64,000 nt of DNA from Desulfuromonadales bacterium (GTDB lineage Bacteria; Desulfobacterota; Desulfuromonadia; Desulfuromonadales; Geopsychrobacteraceae). The position numbers and the translations under genes were made by a program. The stretch lies in the NCBI GenBank assembly GCA_019429255.1, contig JAHYIY010000003.1, forward strand, positions 81,656 through 145,655. Direction: 5' to 3'. Every line of letters begins with the position of its first letter. The first letter of the stretch is position 1. Shown here one piece after another: positions 26,157-34,350 of the stretch. A model generated the notes under the pieces. The model worked only from the letters and a program-made list of their open reading frames with translations. It did no database searches and was not told the DNA's origin.

Positions 26157-26648
26157 TTACATTGAGGCCAGATAACGACCAAGGCTGGCCAGGCTTTTGT
26201 CACGTAAAAGCTGTAAATCTTCCTCTTTTTTGCTGAGGATAACACCCTCCTGTTTGATAACCAGTGCCTCGGGGGGTTGAGTAATAGGTATTTTACTCCA
26301 ATAGTTCTGCTTGTCTGCAGGTGACAGCAGGTGAAAATCTGATTCTGTCAAAACAAAGCCCATCGATTCGACAAATTCGTTGCCTTCTTCGTAAATGGTT
26401 GTGGCCTCGGTGCAGGGCACCTCCCCTTTTTCCGGGACAAAAAATATCGAGGTATGCGATTCCAACAAATAAAAAGCAACCATCACCAGCGCTTTACCGC
26501 CAGCACCTAACTGCAACAGATACGCACGGCAGGGTTGGGGCGGATAACCGCTGAAGGCCAGCTGAATCGCCGACGGCGATGATTGCAGATAGGTGACCTT
26601 GGTGGCAGGAGCAGAAAGAAAATTTAGCTGTTTATGCTGAATAAACAT
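26157..26648 (-). CDS. Conserved-looking hypothetical protein
   Basis: 163 residues; GGGG precedes the ATG by 8 bases. No signal peptide or transmembrane helix is evident. A beta-rich N-terminal half (about 15-85, with 'AYLLQLGAGGKALVMVAFYLL') is followed by a helical part with 'EEGNEFVESMGFVL', and a charged C-terminus. I do not recognise a family. Its place directly upstream of the TPR lipoprotein (20 bases) and downstream of the PfkB kinase (68 bases) suggests a link to the lipoprotein rather than to metabolism. Codon use looks like the neighbours. Confidence 0.7.
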   Translation of the reverse strand: MFIQHKQLNFLSAPATKVTYLQSSPSAIQLAFSGYPPQPCRAYLLQLGAGGKALVMVAFYLLESHTSIFFVPEKGEVPCTEATTIYEEGNEFVESMGFVLTESDFHLLSPADKQNYWSKIPITQPPEALVIKQEGVILSKKEEDLQLLRDKSLASLGRYLASM

Positions 26649-26716
26649 TGGCTACCCCGAGATGATGGTGGCAATCAGTATCATCTGAAAAAACCTGGAA
26701 CCAAAAAAAACCGTTA

Positions 26717-27628
26717 CTAATCCAGACCAGCAAAATCGGTTAACAGCTTTATTCTCGTGAAACGATCGGAGATGTCCTGGTGGTTGATTTCCTTGAGACG
26801 TTCGAGGCTGAACTTTTCTACGGTAAATGACGCCATCACCGTGCCAAAGACAATCGCCTTGCGTAGATTCGCTTCGCTCAGGTTACGTGTGGCCGCCAGA
26901 TAGCCGAAAAATCCGCCGGCAAAGGTATCACCCGCACCGGTCGGATCAAAAACCTCTTCCAGTGGAAAAGCCGGTGCTGCGAAGATCGATCCTTCACCAA
27001 ACATCAGCACGCCGTATTCACCGCGCTTGACAACAAGGGTCTTGGGGCCATAACTGCGAACAATGGCGGCCGCCTTGACCAGATTGGGTTCTTGCGCCAG
27101 TTGCCGGACTTCCGCTTCATTGATAATCAGGATATCAACCAATGCCAGGGTACGCAGCAAAGCTTCTTTCTTGCCGTCGATCCAGAAGTTCATGGTATCA
27201 CAGGCAACCACCCCGGGGGCCGCGACCTGGCTTAATGCTTCACGCTGGATATCAGGGTCAATGTTAGCCAGAAAAACATATTCAGCCTGGCGATAGTGTT
27301 CGGGCAATTGTGGTTTGAAGTTTTCAAAAACGTTGAGCTGGGTATCAAGGGTATGGGCTTCGTTGAGATCGTAGTCGTAACGTCCGCGCCAGCGGAAGGT
27401 TTTTCCCGGAACCCGCATCAAGCCGTCGAGGTTAACCTTTCGTGAACTCAAAAAATCAACATGTTCCTGGGGAAAATCTGCACCGATAACCGCCAGCAGA
27501 CTAACGTCGGTAAAAAAACTGGCTGAAGCGGAAAAATAAGAGGCAGAACCCCCAAGGATCTCTTCAACCTGACCAAAAGGGGTAGCGATGGAATCAAGGG
27601 CAACACTGCCGACGACAAGGATACTCAC
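26717..27628 (-). CDS. PfkB-family carbohydrate/nucleoside kinase
   Basis: 303 residues with a GTG start at 27628 (AAGGA nine bases upstream). The family signatures are present: N-terminal 'GGSASYFSAS' glycine region and C-terminal 'DPTGAGDTFAGGFFGYLA' with the catalytic Asp and anion hole. The sugar-specific lid residues do not match ribokinase or fructokinase clearly. It lies 18 bases downstream of mtnP, so a substrate from methylthioadenosine or purine-nucleoside breakdown (for example a pentose or adenosine) is plausible; this is inference from context only. Confidence 0.87.
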   Translation of the reverse strand: MSILVVGSVALDSIATPFGQVEEILGGSASYFSASASFFTDVSLLAVIGADFPQEHVDFLSSRKVNLDGLMRVPGKTFRWRGRYDYDLNEAHTLDTQLNVFENFKPQLPEHYRQAEYVFLANIDPDIQREALSQVAAPGVVACDTMNFWIDGKKEALLRTLALVDILIINEAEVRQLAQEPNLVKAAAIVRSYGPKTLVVKRGEYGVLMFGEGSIFAAPAFPLEEVFDPTGAGDTFAGGFFGYLAATRNLSEANLRKAIVFGTVMASFTVEKFSLERLKEINHQDISDRFTRIKLLTDFAGLD

Positions 27629-27646
27629 GTGACCAATTCCTTCATA

Positions 27647-28534
27647 TTAAAACGAAACATTCTGATTGATATATTTACCGATAATCGGTGCCAACGCTTG
27701 TCGAGTCTCGTCCGGAATCAGGCCTTTATCGGTCATGATGGCAAATTCCAGCGCTTTGTCACAGTTACAGCTTAGCTGCTGTTGGCGAAGCTGTCCAACC
27801 GCCGTTTTGATAATCGCGCGCGCGGTTGCCACATTATGTCGGATAATATTGAGAACCGCTTCAACCGATACATCATCGTGCCCATCGTGCCAGCAATCAT
27901 AATCGGTTGCCAACGCCACGGTGGCGTAGCACATCTCTGCTTCGCGCGCCAGACGTGCCTCGGGGATATTGGTCATGCCGATAATATCAACCCCCCAACT
28001 GCGATAGATATGTGATTCCGCCCGGGTAGAAAAATTAGGTCCCTCAATACAGATATAGGTTCCGCCGGCATGCACGGTTGCGCCAACCTCACGCGCGGAT
28101 TTTTCGAGGATTGCAGCCAGGTCGGCACAAATCGGGTCGGCAAACTGGATATGGCCGACGACTCCCTGGCCGAAAAAGGTTGATGCACGCTTGCCCTGGG
28201 TACGATCGAAAAACTGGTCGGGAATGACAATATGACCGGGGACAATCTCTTCTTTCATGCTGCCGACAGCTGACACCGAGATAATCTGAGTCACCCCAAG
28301 TTTTTTCATGCCGAAGATATTGGCACGATAGTTCACTTCTGACGGAAGAAAACGATGGCCACGACCATGGCGAGGCAGAAAAACCATCCCAATCCCGTCC
28401 AGGGTGCCCGTAATGAATAGATCTGATGGGGCGCCAAAAGGGGTTTCAAGAGCAACCTCCTTAACCTCCTGAAGCCCTTCAATCTCATAAAGCCCGCTAC
28501 CACCTATCACCCCGACCACTGGTGTTTTCATCAT
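27647..28534 (-). CDS. mtnP: S-methyl-5'-thioadenosine phosphorylase
   Basis: About 295 residues from the ATG at 28534 (AAGGAG five bases upstream; a second ATG follows directly). It shows the purine phosphorylase core 'GVIGGSGLYEIEGL', 'PRHGRGHRFLPSEVNYRANI', 'ICIEGPNFSTRAES' and 'IGMTNIPEARLAREAEMCYATVALATDYDCW', seen as separate blocks. These match MtnP rather than PNP because of the 'MTNIPEA' and 'TDYDCW' segments. It cleaves MTA to adenine and 5-methylthioribose 1-phosphate. It is 16 bases after rlmN and just before a PfkB kinase. The C-terminal about 45 residues (from 'QLRQQQLSCNCDKALE') extend past the usual core. Confidence 0.93.
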   Translation of the reverse strand: MMKTPVVGVIGGSGLYEIEGLQEVKEVALETPFGAPSDLFITGTLDGIGMVFLPRHGRGHRFLPSEVNYRANIFGMKKLGVTQIISVSAVGSMKEEIVPGHIVIPDQFFDRTQGKRASTFFGQGVVGHIQFADPICADLAAILEKSAREVGATVHAGGTYICIEGPNFSTRAESHIYRSWGVDIIGMTNIPEARLAREAEMCYATVALATDYDCWHDGHDDVSVEAVLNIIRHNVATARAIIKTAVGQLRQQQLSCNCDKALEFAIMTDKGLIPDETRQALAPIIGKYINQNVSF

Positions 28535-28550
28535 CAAATCTCCTTGTTCG

Positions 28551-29597
28551 TCAGCAGCATCGTTCAACACTGGATTTGTCCATTTTCCCCTTCAGTTGAC
28601 CACAGGCAGCGTCAATATCACGGCCCTTGCCGGCACGCAAGGTTGCGATCATGCCGCGATCCAGAAGATAGCTCTGAAACGCCCTGACGGTATTATCATC
28701 AGGTGATTCAAAATCGGCACCCTGATGTTTGTTAAAGGCGATCAGGTTTACTTTACAACGCACCGGATGTAGCAGTTTCACCAGCTTTTTTGCCATCGCC
28801 AACGAATCATTTACCCCTCTGATAAGGATGTACTCAAAGGTCACTCGTTGTTTGTTGTGCTGACTGAACTCAACACAGGCAGGGATCAATTCAGCCAGGG
28901 AAAAACGCTTATTGATCGGCATCAGACGACTGCGTACCTCATCATCGGCAGCATTAAGGGACACGGCAAGATTCACCTTGATGCGCTCTTTAAGCTCCAG
29001 TATCTCAGGTACCAGGCCGCAGGTCGAGAGGGTAACACGCCGCGCGCCATAACCAAGACCCTCATCAAGATACAGGATATTCAGCGCGGCTACGACATTA
29101 TCGAGGTTATGCAGCGGCTCTCCCATCCCCATCAGTACAATATTGCCGATGGGCCCATCTTCGAGGGCAGCGCACACCTGATTGACGATCTCAGCAACGC
29201 TTAAGTTACGCAACAAACCGGAAGTTGCCGTCATACAGAAAGTACAACCCATGGCACAACCTGCCTGGGTTGAAATACACAAGGTCGCTTTTTCGGTTTC
29301 CATCGGGATGCGTACCGCTTCGATCGTGGCACCATCTTCAAGCTGAAACAGATATTTGCGCGTACCGTCCCGACTCTGCTGGACAGTGACTGGAGTCAAG
29401 GTTGAAATCCGGCAGTGTGCTGACAACTTCTCCCGCAGCGCCTTGCTGATATTGGTCATTTCAGCAAAATCAGTGACCCGCTGCTGGTAAATCCATTTGA
29501 GCAATTGCCCGGCACGAAATGCTGGTTGCCCGAGTCTGGCAAGATAAGTCGCCAGATCCGCGTCGGTCATATTTTTCAGATCAATTTTATCGTCCAC
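28551..29597 (-). CDS. rlmN: 23S rRNA (A2503)/tRNA (A37) C2-methyltransferase, radical SAM
   Basis: 348 residues with a GTG start at 29597 (AGGG five bases upstream). The radical SAM motif C114-x3-C118-x2-C121 ('CAMGCTFC') and the C-terminal methyl-carrying Cys (about 332, in 'DIDAACGQL') are both present. 'GMGEPLHNLDNV' is the SAM-binding GGE-like block. RlmN rather than Cfr is favoured by length and by its housekeeping position. It methylates A2503 of 23S rRNA and A37 of some tRNAs. It starts a minus-strand set rlmN-mtnP-pfkB, separated from ndk by a terminator and repeat A2. Confidence 0.96.
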   Translation of the reverse strand: MDDKIDLKNMTDADLATYLARLGQPAFRAGQLLKWIYQQRVTDFAEMTNISKALREKLSAHCRISTLTPVTVQQSRDGTRKYLFQLEDGATIEAVRIPMETEKATLCISTQAGCAMGCTFCMTATSGLLRNLSVAEIVNQVCAALEDGPIGNIVLMGMGEPLHNLDNVVAALNILYLDEGLGYGARRVTLSTCGLVPEILELKERIKVNLAVSLNAADDEVRSRLMPINKRFSLAELIPACVEFSQHNKQRVTFEYILIRGVNDSLAMAKKLVKLLHPVRCKVNLIAFNKHQGADFESPDDNTVRAFQSYLLDRGMIATLRAGKGRDIDAACGQLKGKMDKSSVERCC

Positions 29598-29647
29598 AAA
29601 ATCCCTGCCCTATAACTGATCAGAACGCCTGGAGCTCATAAAATTCA

Positions 29648-29674
29648 AGCCCTTCGGCAGTGTACCGAAGGGCT
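29648..29674 (-). terminator. Hairpin terminator downstream of ndk
   Basis: Ten-bp perfect stem AGCCCTTCGG / CCGAAGGGCT with a 7-base loop. On the minus strand it is followed by TGAATTTTA, a modest U-tract. It sits between repeat A2 and rlmN, so it probably ends the copA-to-ndk transcript. Confidence 0.7.
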
Positions 29675-29703
29675 GTGTGATAAACAAGTTTTATACTAAA
29701 AAC

Positions 29704-29859
29704 GTAACTATTCACCACTATCCTGGTGCAGGGCCTTTGGGTCCTGTGGCAGAGGTGTTTGTCGCCATGGATGGCGACAACAAGCGGTCATGGATGACCC
29801 AACGGGAAACAATCGCGTCCCTTGACATAGGATGCGAAGATCCGGTGCTGAACAGTTAC
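29704..29859 (+). repeat. Intergenic repeat family A, copy A2
   Basis: 156 bp bounded by 'GTAACTATTCA' and 'TGAACAGTTAC'. The inner hairpin is a perfect 10-bp stem, TTGTCGCCAT / ATGGCGACAA, followed by a second hairpin GGTCAT-gg-ATGACC. It ends 12 bases from the ndk stop codon. Long frames run through it, but these are read-through from the shadow strand of ndk and not genes. Confidence 0.9.
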
Positions 29860-29871
29860 CTAAAAACAACG

Positions 29872-30285
29872 TTACAGCAATTCAAGGCCGCTAAAGAAAT
29901 ACCCCAGTTCAAAAGCTGCTGTTTCAGGAGCATCGGAACCATGGGTGGCATTTTCACCTATGGAGATACCGAATTGTTTGCGCAATGTGCCTTCCGCTGC
30001 TTCGGCCGGGTTGGTGGCGCCCATCAAGTCGCGCCATTTACGGATGGCATTATCTGCTTCAAGCGCCATGACCACACAAGGGCCACTGCTCATGAAGTCG
30101 GTCAATTCGCCAAAGAAGGGGCGTGCACTATGGACGGCATAAAAGCCTTCCGCCTCGACCTTGCTCAGGTAAAGTTTTTTCAAACCGACCACCTTGAAGC
30201 CTTCGGCGTAAATACGGGCGAGAATCTGCCCGGCATGGCCGGCGGCAAAAGCATCGGGTTTAATGATCGCAAAGGTTCTTTCCAT
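29872..30285 (-). CDS. ndk: Nucleoside diphosphate kinase
   Basis: 137 residues from the ATG at 30285, which has AGGAGG seven bases upstream; a longer frame to 30315 is rejected. The phospho-histidine is H115 in '[12 protein letters not shown]', and the N-terminus '[12 protein letters not shown]' and '[14 protein letters not shown]' are typical. It balances nucleoside triphosphate pools. It is last in a minus-strand series from copA, 63 bases after rdgB. Confidence 0.97.
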   Translation of the reverse strand: MERTFAIIKPDAFAAGHAGQILARIYAEGFKVVGLKKLYLSKVEAEGFYAVHSARPFFGELTDFMSSGPCVVMALEADNAIRKWRDLMGATNPAEAAEGTLRKQFGISIGENATHGSDAPETAAFELGYFFSGLELL

Positions 30286-30348
30286 TCTTCTTTCCTCCTG
30301 GATAGTGGCCCGCATTAACGCAGTGCCGGTTAAGGTTCATATATTCGA

Positions 30349-30948
30349 TCAGTGGTGAATGATGTCTGCAATCAACGGCAGCAATTGCTGCAGGGCTCGT
30401 CCTCTGTGGCTGATACGGTTTTTAATCTCAACCGGCAGCTCGGCCATGGTTTTGCCGTATTCCGGTACCAGGAACAGGGGATCATAACCAAAGCCATTGA
30501 TGCCGCGCTCCTGGTCAATAATCAACCCGTCAACCCGTCCTTCTACCGTTGAACAGCGCCCATCAGGCCAGGCCAGGGCGATACAACAGTGAAAATGTGC
30601 TTTACGCTGGTTCACAGGAATCCGCTGCAACTCCTTCACCAGCCTCAGATTATTGGCTTTATCGTCACCCTGCTCACCAGCATAGCGGGCGGAAAAGACG
30701 CCTGGGGCACCGGCCAACACATCAACACTCAGACCACTGTCATCAGCAAGGGCTGGATAACCGGAAAAACGCGCCAGGGTCAACGCCTTTTTTATGGCGT
30801 TATCTTTAAAAGTGACTCCATCTTCTTCAACAACGGGTGGATCGTCAAGCTGATCCAGCCCCACCAGATCAAGGGCAAGAGAGGCCAGTAATTGCCTTAA
30901 TTCGCGCAACTTACCCTGGTTGGTTGTCGCCACCAGCAGTTTCATCAT
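30349..30948 (-). CDS. rdgB: XTP/dITP diphosphatase (non-canonical purine NTP pyrophosphatase)
   Basis: 199 residues of the HAM1/RdgB family: N-terminal '[18 protein letters not shown]', '[26 protein letters not shown]' in blocks, and C-terminal '[20 protein letters not shown]' with 'ISHRGRAL'. It removes inosine and xanthosine triphosphates, releasing PPi. The start overlaps the rph stop by 4 bases. Two adjacent ATG codons are possible. This rph-rdgB pair is a common arrangement. Confidence 0.95.
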   Translation of the reverse strand: MMKLLVATTNQGKLRELRQLLASLALDLVGLDQLDDPPVVEEDGVTFKDNAIKKALTLARFSGYPALADDSGLSVDVLAGAPGVFSARYAGEQGDDKANNLRLVKELQRIPVNQRKAHFHCCIALAWPDGRCSTVEGRVDGLIIDQERGINGFGYDPLFLVPEYGKTMAELPVEIKNRISHRGRALQQLLPLIADIIHH

Positions 30949-31682
30949 TGGCTGCCCAGGGCAGCTTGCTGCAATTGCTTTAAATCGTTACAACCAGCTA
31001 GGGCGAAATCCCGCATAGCGTCCAATTCCGCAGCACTAAAGGGCACCTCTTCGGCGGTACCCTGCACTTCAACAAAACACCCTGAACCGGTAATGACAAA
31101 ATTCATGTCAACGTCGGCACTGGAATCTTCATCGTAGTTCAGATCCAGGATCGGTCCCCCTTTAACAATACCGACACTGATCGCAGAAACACTGTCGAGG
31201 AGCGGCATTTTTTTGAGCTTTCCCTGTTTGACCAGCCCGGCCAGGGCATCATGGAGTGCAATATAGGCACCAGTGATAGAAGCCGTACGGGTGCCGCCGT
31301 CAGCCTGTAGTACGTCACAATCGATTTGCACCGTGATTTCCCCCATAGCCTTCAGATCAGTAATTGCGCGCAAGGAACGACCGATCAGACGTTGGATCTC
31401 CTGGGTGCGCCCGGAAAGTTTGCCTTTACTTGCCTCACGCATGGAGCGGGTATGAGTGGCACGTGGCAACATACTGTACTCTGCCGTAACCCAACCGCGT
31501 CCTTCACCACGCATAAAAGGCGGGACGCGTTGTTCTACTGTGGCATTGCACAACACTTTGGTTTCACCAAAACTCACCAGCACAGATCCTTCGGCATACC
31601 GCGTGAACCCACGCTGAAAACTGATCTGACGTAATTGATCCGGTTGGCGGCCGTCAGGACGAGATTGATTGGAATGTATCAT
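30945..31682 (-). CDS. rph: Ribonuclease PH
   Basis: 245 residues with the RNase PH signatures '[20 protein letters not shown]', '[21 protein letters not shown]' in part, 'LIGRSLRAI' and '[19 protein letters not shown]'. It trims the 3' ends of tRNA and other RNAs by phosphorolysis. It overlaps the amidase gene upstream (ATGA) and rdgB downstream (ATGA), so the three are translationally coupled. Confidence 0.97.
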   Translation of the reverse strand: MIHSNQSRPDGRQPDQLRQISFQRGFTRYAEGSVLVSFGETKVLCNATVEQRVPPFMRGEGRGWVTAEYSMLPRATHTRSMREASKGKLSGRTQEIQRLIGRSLRAITDLKAMGEITVQIDCDVLQADGGTRTASITGAYIALHDALAGLVKQGKLKKMPLLDSVSAISVGIVKGGPILDLNYDEDSSADVDMNFVITGSGCFVEVQGTAEEVPFSAAELDAMRDFALAGCNDLKQLQQAALGSQ

Positions 31683-32737
31683 TGGCGGGTTTCCCTTAAC
31701 AGAGTGATATAATTCTGGATACCGTCAAAAACAGATTGTGCCAGACGGTTTTGATAGTTTTCCTGCCGCAACTGACGCAACTCATCGGGGTTGCTCAGAT
31801 AGCCGATTTCAAGTTGTACAGTGGGCAGAATGCCACGGCCCAGGGATAATAACGAAGAGGAATAAACCCCTCTTACCTCAAGTTCACTTTTTTTCATCGC
31901 GTCTGATAGGTGCTGAGCTAATACCATACTACCCAAAGAAGGGTTGAGCGGTTCATCTTCGTCACGTACCAACAGATCGATCCCCCTGACTTCTGGAGAA
32001 AAAGATGTCTGGGCGTGGAGCAGGATCCACAGATCAACATCTTCGCGCAACGCCGATTCCAGCCGTTGATCCAGGCTAATATCATAATCGCCGCTGCGAC
32101 TGACATACACCGGGACACCCAGGCGCATACGCAGGAGCCGGGCAAGACGGTCAGCAACCTCAAAAGTCAGCAGTTTTTCGTTGTAACCATCGGGGGCAAT
32201 GACTCCGGTGTCCAACCCGCCGTGGCCCGGATCAATGGCAATTGCGCGGATGACCGGTCCACGACTGCTTTCTGCCCGACGCAATAGACGATCAAACAGA
32301 GCTTCCAGTCCATCACGCTGTGTCTCGGTGGCTACAGGTTGTTGCGGCTCAAGGTGACGAAAAAAAACAGGCCGGCCGGCTAACTGGGCTAATTGCGACT
32401 GGATAAAGCTTTCAGAAACACGTAATCGGCCATCAATGAAGACCGGCTTATCCTGGATGGGATAAAAGCTATCGCCGATACGCAGATAACCGCTGGCAGG
32501 GGTTAAAACGGCCCAACCGCGATTGGTACGGATACGATAAGTGTGGGCGACGGAATCCCAGTGGCCGGTCAGATTAACAATCTTGAGGATATCTTCCAGA
32601 GCGACATAGGATACACCCTGCTGCCGATAGACATCCTCAATCACCGCCGCCTGTTGCCCGCGCATGGTGATTTCAACAGCAGCAAAAGCCGTTGTGCTGA
32701 AGATCAGAAAACAACATAAAAGCAAAACAAAACGCAT
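31679..32737 (-). CDS. N-acetylmuramoyl-L-alanine amidase (Amidase_3), periplasmic
   Basis: 352 residues from the ATG at 32737 (AAGGAG five bases upstream). A signal peptide (1-20, ending A-F-A) leads into a copper-amine-oxidase-like beta region (about 25-115). The catalytic domain (about 155-350) has zinc ligands in 'IDPGHGG', the '[11 protein letters not shown]' glutamate, the 'ILLHAQTS' His and the catalytic Glu in '[10 protein letters not shown]'. It cleaves the amide between MurNAc and the stem peptide, probably during cell separation. It lies 48 bases after the DHH gene and overlaps rph. Confidence 0.93.
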   Translation of the reverse strand: MRFVLLLCCFLIFSTTAFAAVEITMRGQQAAVIEDVYRQQGVSYVALEDILKIVNLTGHWDSVAHTYRIRTNRGWAVLTPASGYLRIGDSFYPIQDKPVFIDGRLRVSESFIQSQLAQLAGRPVFFRHLEPQQPVATETQRDGLEALFDRLLRRAESSRGPVIRAIAIDPGHGGLDTGVIAPDGYNEKLLTFEVADRLARLLRMRLGVPVYVSRSGDYDISLDQRLESALREDVDLWILLHAQTSFSPEVRGIDLLVRDEDEPLNPSLGSMVLAQHLSDAMKKSELEVRGVYSSSLLSLGRGILPTVQLEIGYLSNPDELRQLRQENYQNRLAQSVFDGIQNYITLLRETRQ

Positions 32738-32785
32738 GGCAACTCCTTCAAAGCGCAAGGTTATAGCCCAGGTATCCTGCAGCTG

Positions 32786-33868
32786 TCAATCGTGCGCAGG
32801 CACCAGGGGCCGACCTGACTGAGCATTCATATCCAGCGCTTTCAACATGCGTCGGGTCAAGATTTCTTCAAGTTCGTCCTGTGCCTTTTGTTCTATTTTC
32901 ATCGTGCGGATTTGACCACCGGCAACCATACCATGACCGCCTGCCGTTCCCAGACCTGACACCATTTCCTGAATAACCAGCCCGAGCTTGGCATCAGGAT
33001 CAAGGGAACGCATTGACAGGATCTGGGTACCCGCAAACCATCCCATCCCCAAGACGTAATTGACGCCCTTATAGCGCAGTAAAAAATCTGACAACTCCGC
33101 AACAAGGTCAGGATTGTCGATATGATGGAGGTTAAAAACCAGGGCACTGTCATAGATGCGGGCACTATCAATGGCCCGGCGAAAAGCGGAGAAATAGGCC
33201 GCCGACACCTGTGGGTGAATAATCTTGAAAAGAATTCGATTGTTAGCCAACGGCAGCAACTTTAAATAAGCATCACGATCAGCTTTGGACCATTCGCGTC
33301 CGAGATCCTGGGTTTCGGACTTAATGGCGTAATAAAGACAGGTGGCCAGGCGGGTATTGATGACAACCCCTTGTGAGGTCAGATACTCATAGAGAATCGT
33401 TGCCGACGCGCCATAGTTTTCGCGAATATCGACCCAGCAAACATGAGAAAGATCCGATTTTGAACGGTGATGATCGATAACAAAATGAACCGGCAGAGAA
33501 GCAGGCCACGAGTTATTGCCGGTATCAGGTTGAGTATCGACCATGCAGACAACCTGAAACTGCTTCAGCTCTAGTTCGCTGATGGGGATCATGGGAATCT
33601 CGAGCTGTTGAACCATGTTACGGTTTTCACTGCGACCGATCACGCCCCCGTAGGTGAGCACAGCGGTTTGACCGGTTTTAATAACCAGCAGATGGCGCAG
33701 GGCAACAGCCGCGGCGATGGAATCGGGATCGGGGTTGTCATGGGTAACAATAACAACCTTGCCTCGCCCACGCACCCACTCAATCACCTGACCGATCAGG
33801 TCAACGTTTTCCAGAGGAAGCGGGCAATCAGTGCCATTCGCTTGACCTGTTTTTACGTTGATTGTCAT
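32786..33868 (-). CDS. DHH-family phosphoesterase (NrnA/RecJ-like)
   Basis: 360 residues. Motif I appears as 'VTHDNPDPDSIAAA', motif III as 'VIDHHRS' and the DHHA1 domain as 'GTAGGHGMVAGGQI'. This domain order fits the NrnA-type bifunctional nanoRNA hydrolase and pAp phosphatase group or a related c-di-AMP/linear dinucleotide phosphodiesterase; the substrate cannot be told from sequence. No membrane segment. The start overlaps the stop of the upstream LOG-like gene by 4 bases. Confidence 0.88.
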   Translation of the reverse strand: MTINVKTGQANGTDCPLPLENVDLIGQVIEWVRGRGKVVIVTHDNPDPDSIAAAVALRHLLVIKTGQTAVLTYGGVIGRSENRNMVQQLEIPMIPISELELKQFQVVCMVDTQPDTGNNSWPASLPVHFVIDHHRSKSDLSHVCWVDIRENYGASATILYEYLTSQGVVINTRLATCLYYAIKSETQDLGREWSKADRDAYLKLLPLANNRILFKIIHPQVSAAYFSAFRRAIDSARIYDSALVFNLHHIDNPDLVAELSDFLLRYKGVNYVLGMGWFAGTQILSMRSLDPDAKLGLVIQEMVSGLGTAGGHGMVAGGQIRTMKIEQKAQDELEEILTRRMLKALDMNAQSGRPLVPAHD

Positions 33869-34350
33869 TTATTGTGATCCCTGCCGAGAAGAGAAAAAAC
33901 AGAATCAACTGCCTGTTGTGCTGAATCAACAGTCGAAGTCTTATCAATATCCTGCCAACTGTCAAGCAGAACAAGGGGTTTGCCAAGTTTACGGGCGATG
34001 GCGATTTCCGCGAGGGTACCATACCCTCCTTCGATGGCAATGAGCGCTGCTGCCGTTTGCACCAGAATAACATTACGTGCATGTCCCATGGCCGTGACGA
34101 CAGGATGCGTCACGTAAGGGTTGGCATCTGCCGCGCTGGAGCCGGGTAAAATCCCGATAACTTCGCCGCCGGCTTCGTAACAGCCACGCGAAGCGGCTTC
34201 CATGATACCTCCCAATCCGCCACAGGCCAGAACCACACCGCGCCGGGCAAGCAGTCGTCCGACCTCATAGGCCTTTTCATATCCGCTTTGAGTCGCATCC
34301 GCAGCCCCGATAATAGCAATAATTAATCGTTGTGAGCCGGACCCCATCAT
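33865..34350 (-). CDS. LOG-like Rossmann protein (TIGR00725 type)
   Basis: 161 residues with a single Rossmann-like domain: 'IIGAADATQSGYEKAYEVGRLL', read in parts, 'LACGGLGGIMEAASRG' and 'EGGYGTLAEIAIA'. The last motif resembles PGGxGTxxE of lysine-decarboxylase-like phosphoribohydrolases, but the first residue is Glu in place of Pro. Such short members often bind nucleotides; the activity is unproven. It overlaps copA upstream and the DHH gene downstream by 4 bases each. Confidence 0.85.
   Translation of the reverse strand: MMGSGSQRLIIAIIGAADATQSGYEKAYEVGRLLARRGVVLACGGLGGIMEAASRGCYEAGGEVIGILPGSSAADANPYVTHPVVTAMGHARNVILVQTAAALIAIEGGYGTLAEIAIARKLGKPLVLLDSWQDIDKTSTVDSAQQAVDSVFSLLGRDHNK

Noticed and set aside
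29677..30318. Long plus-strand frame (213 codons) over repeat A2 and ndk
   Set aside because: It is the antisense of ndk plus repeat DNA; no ribosome site and no protein-like composition.
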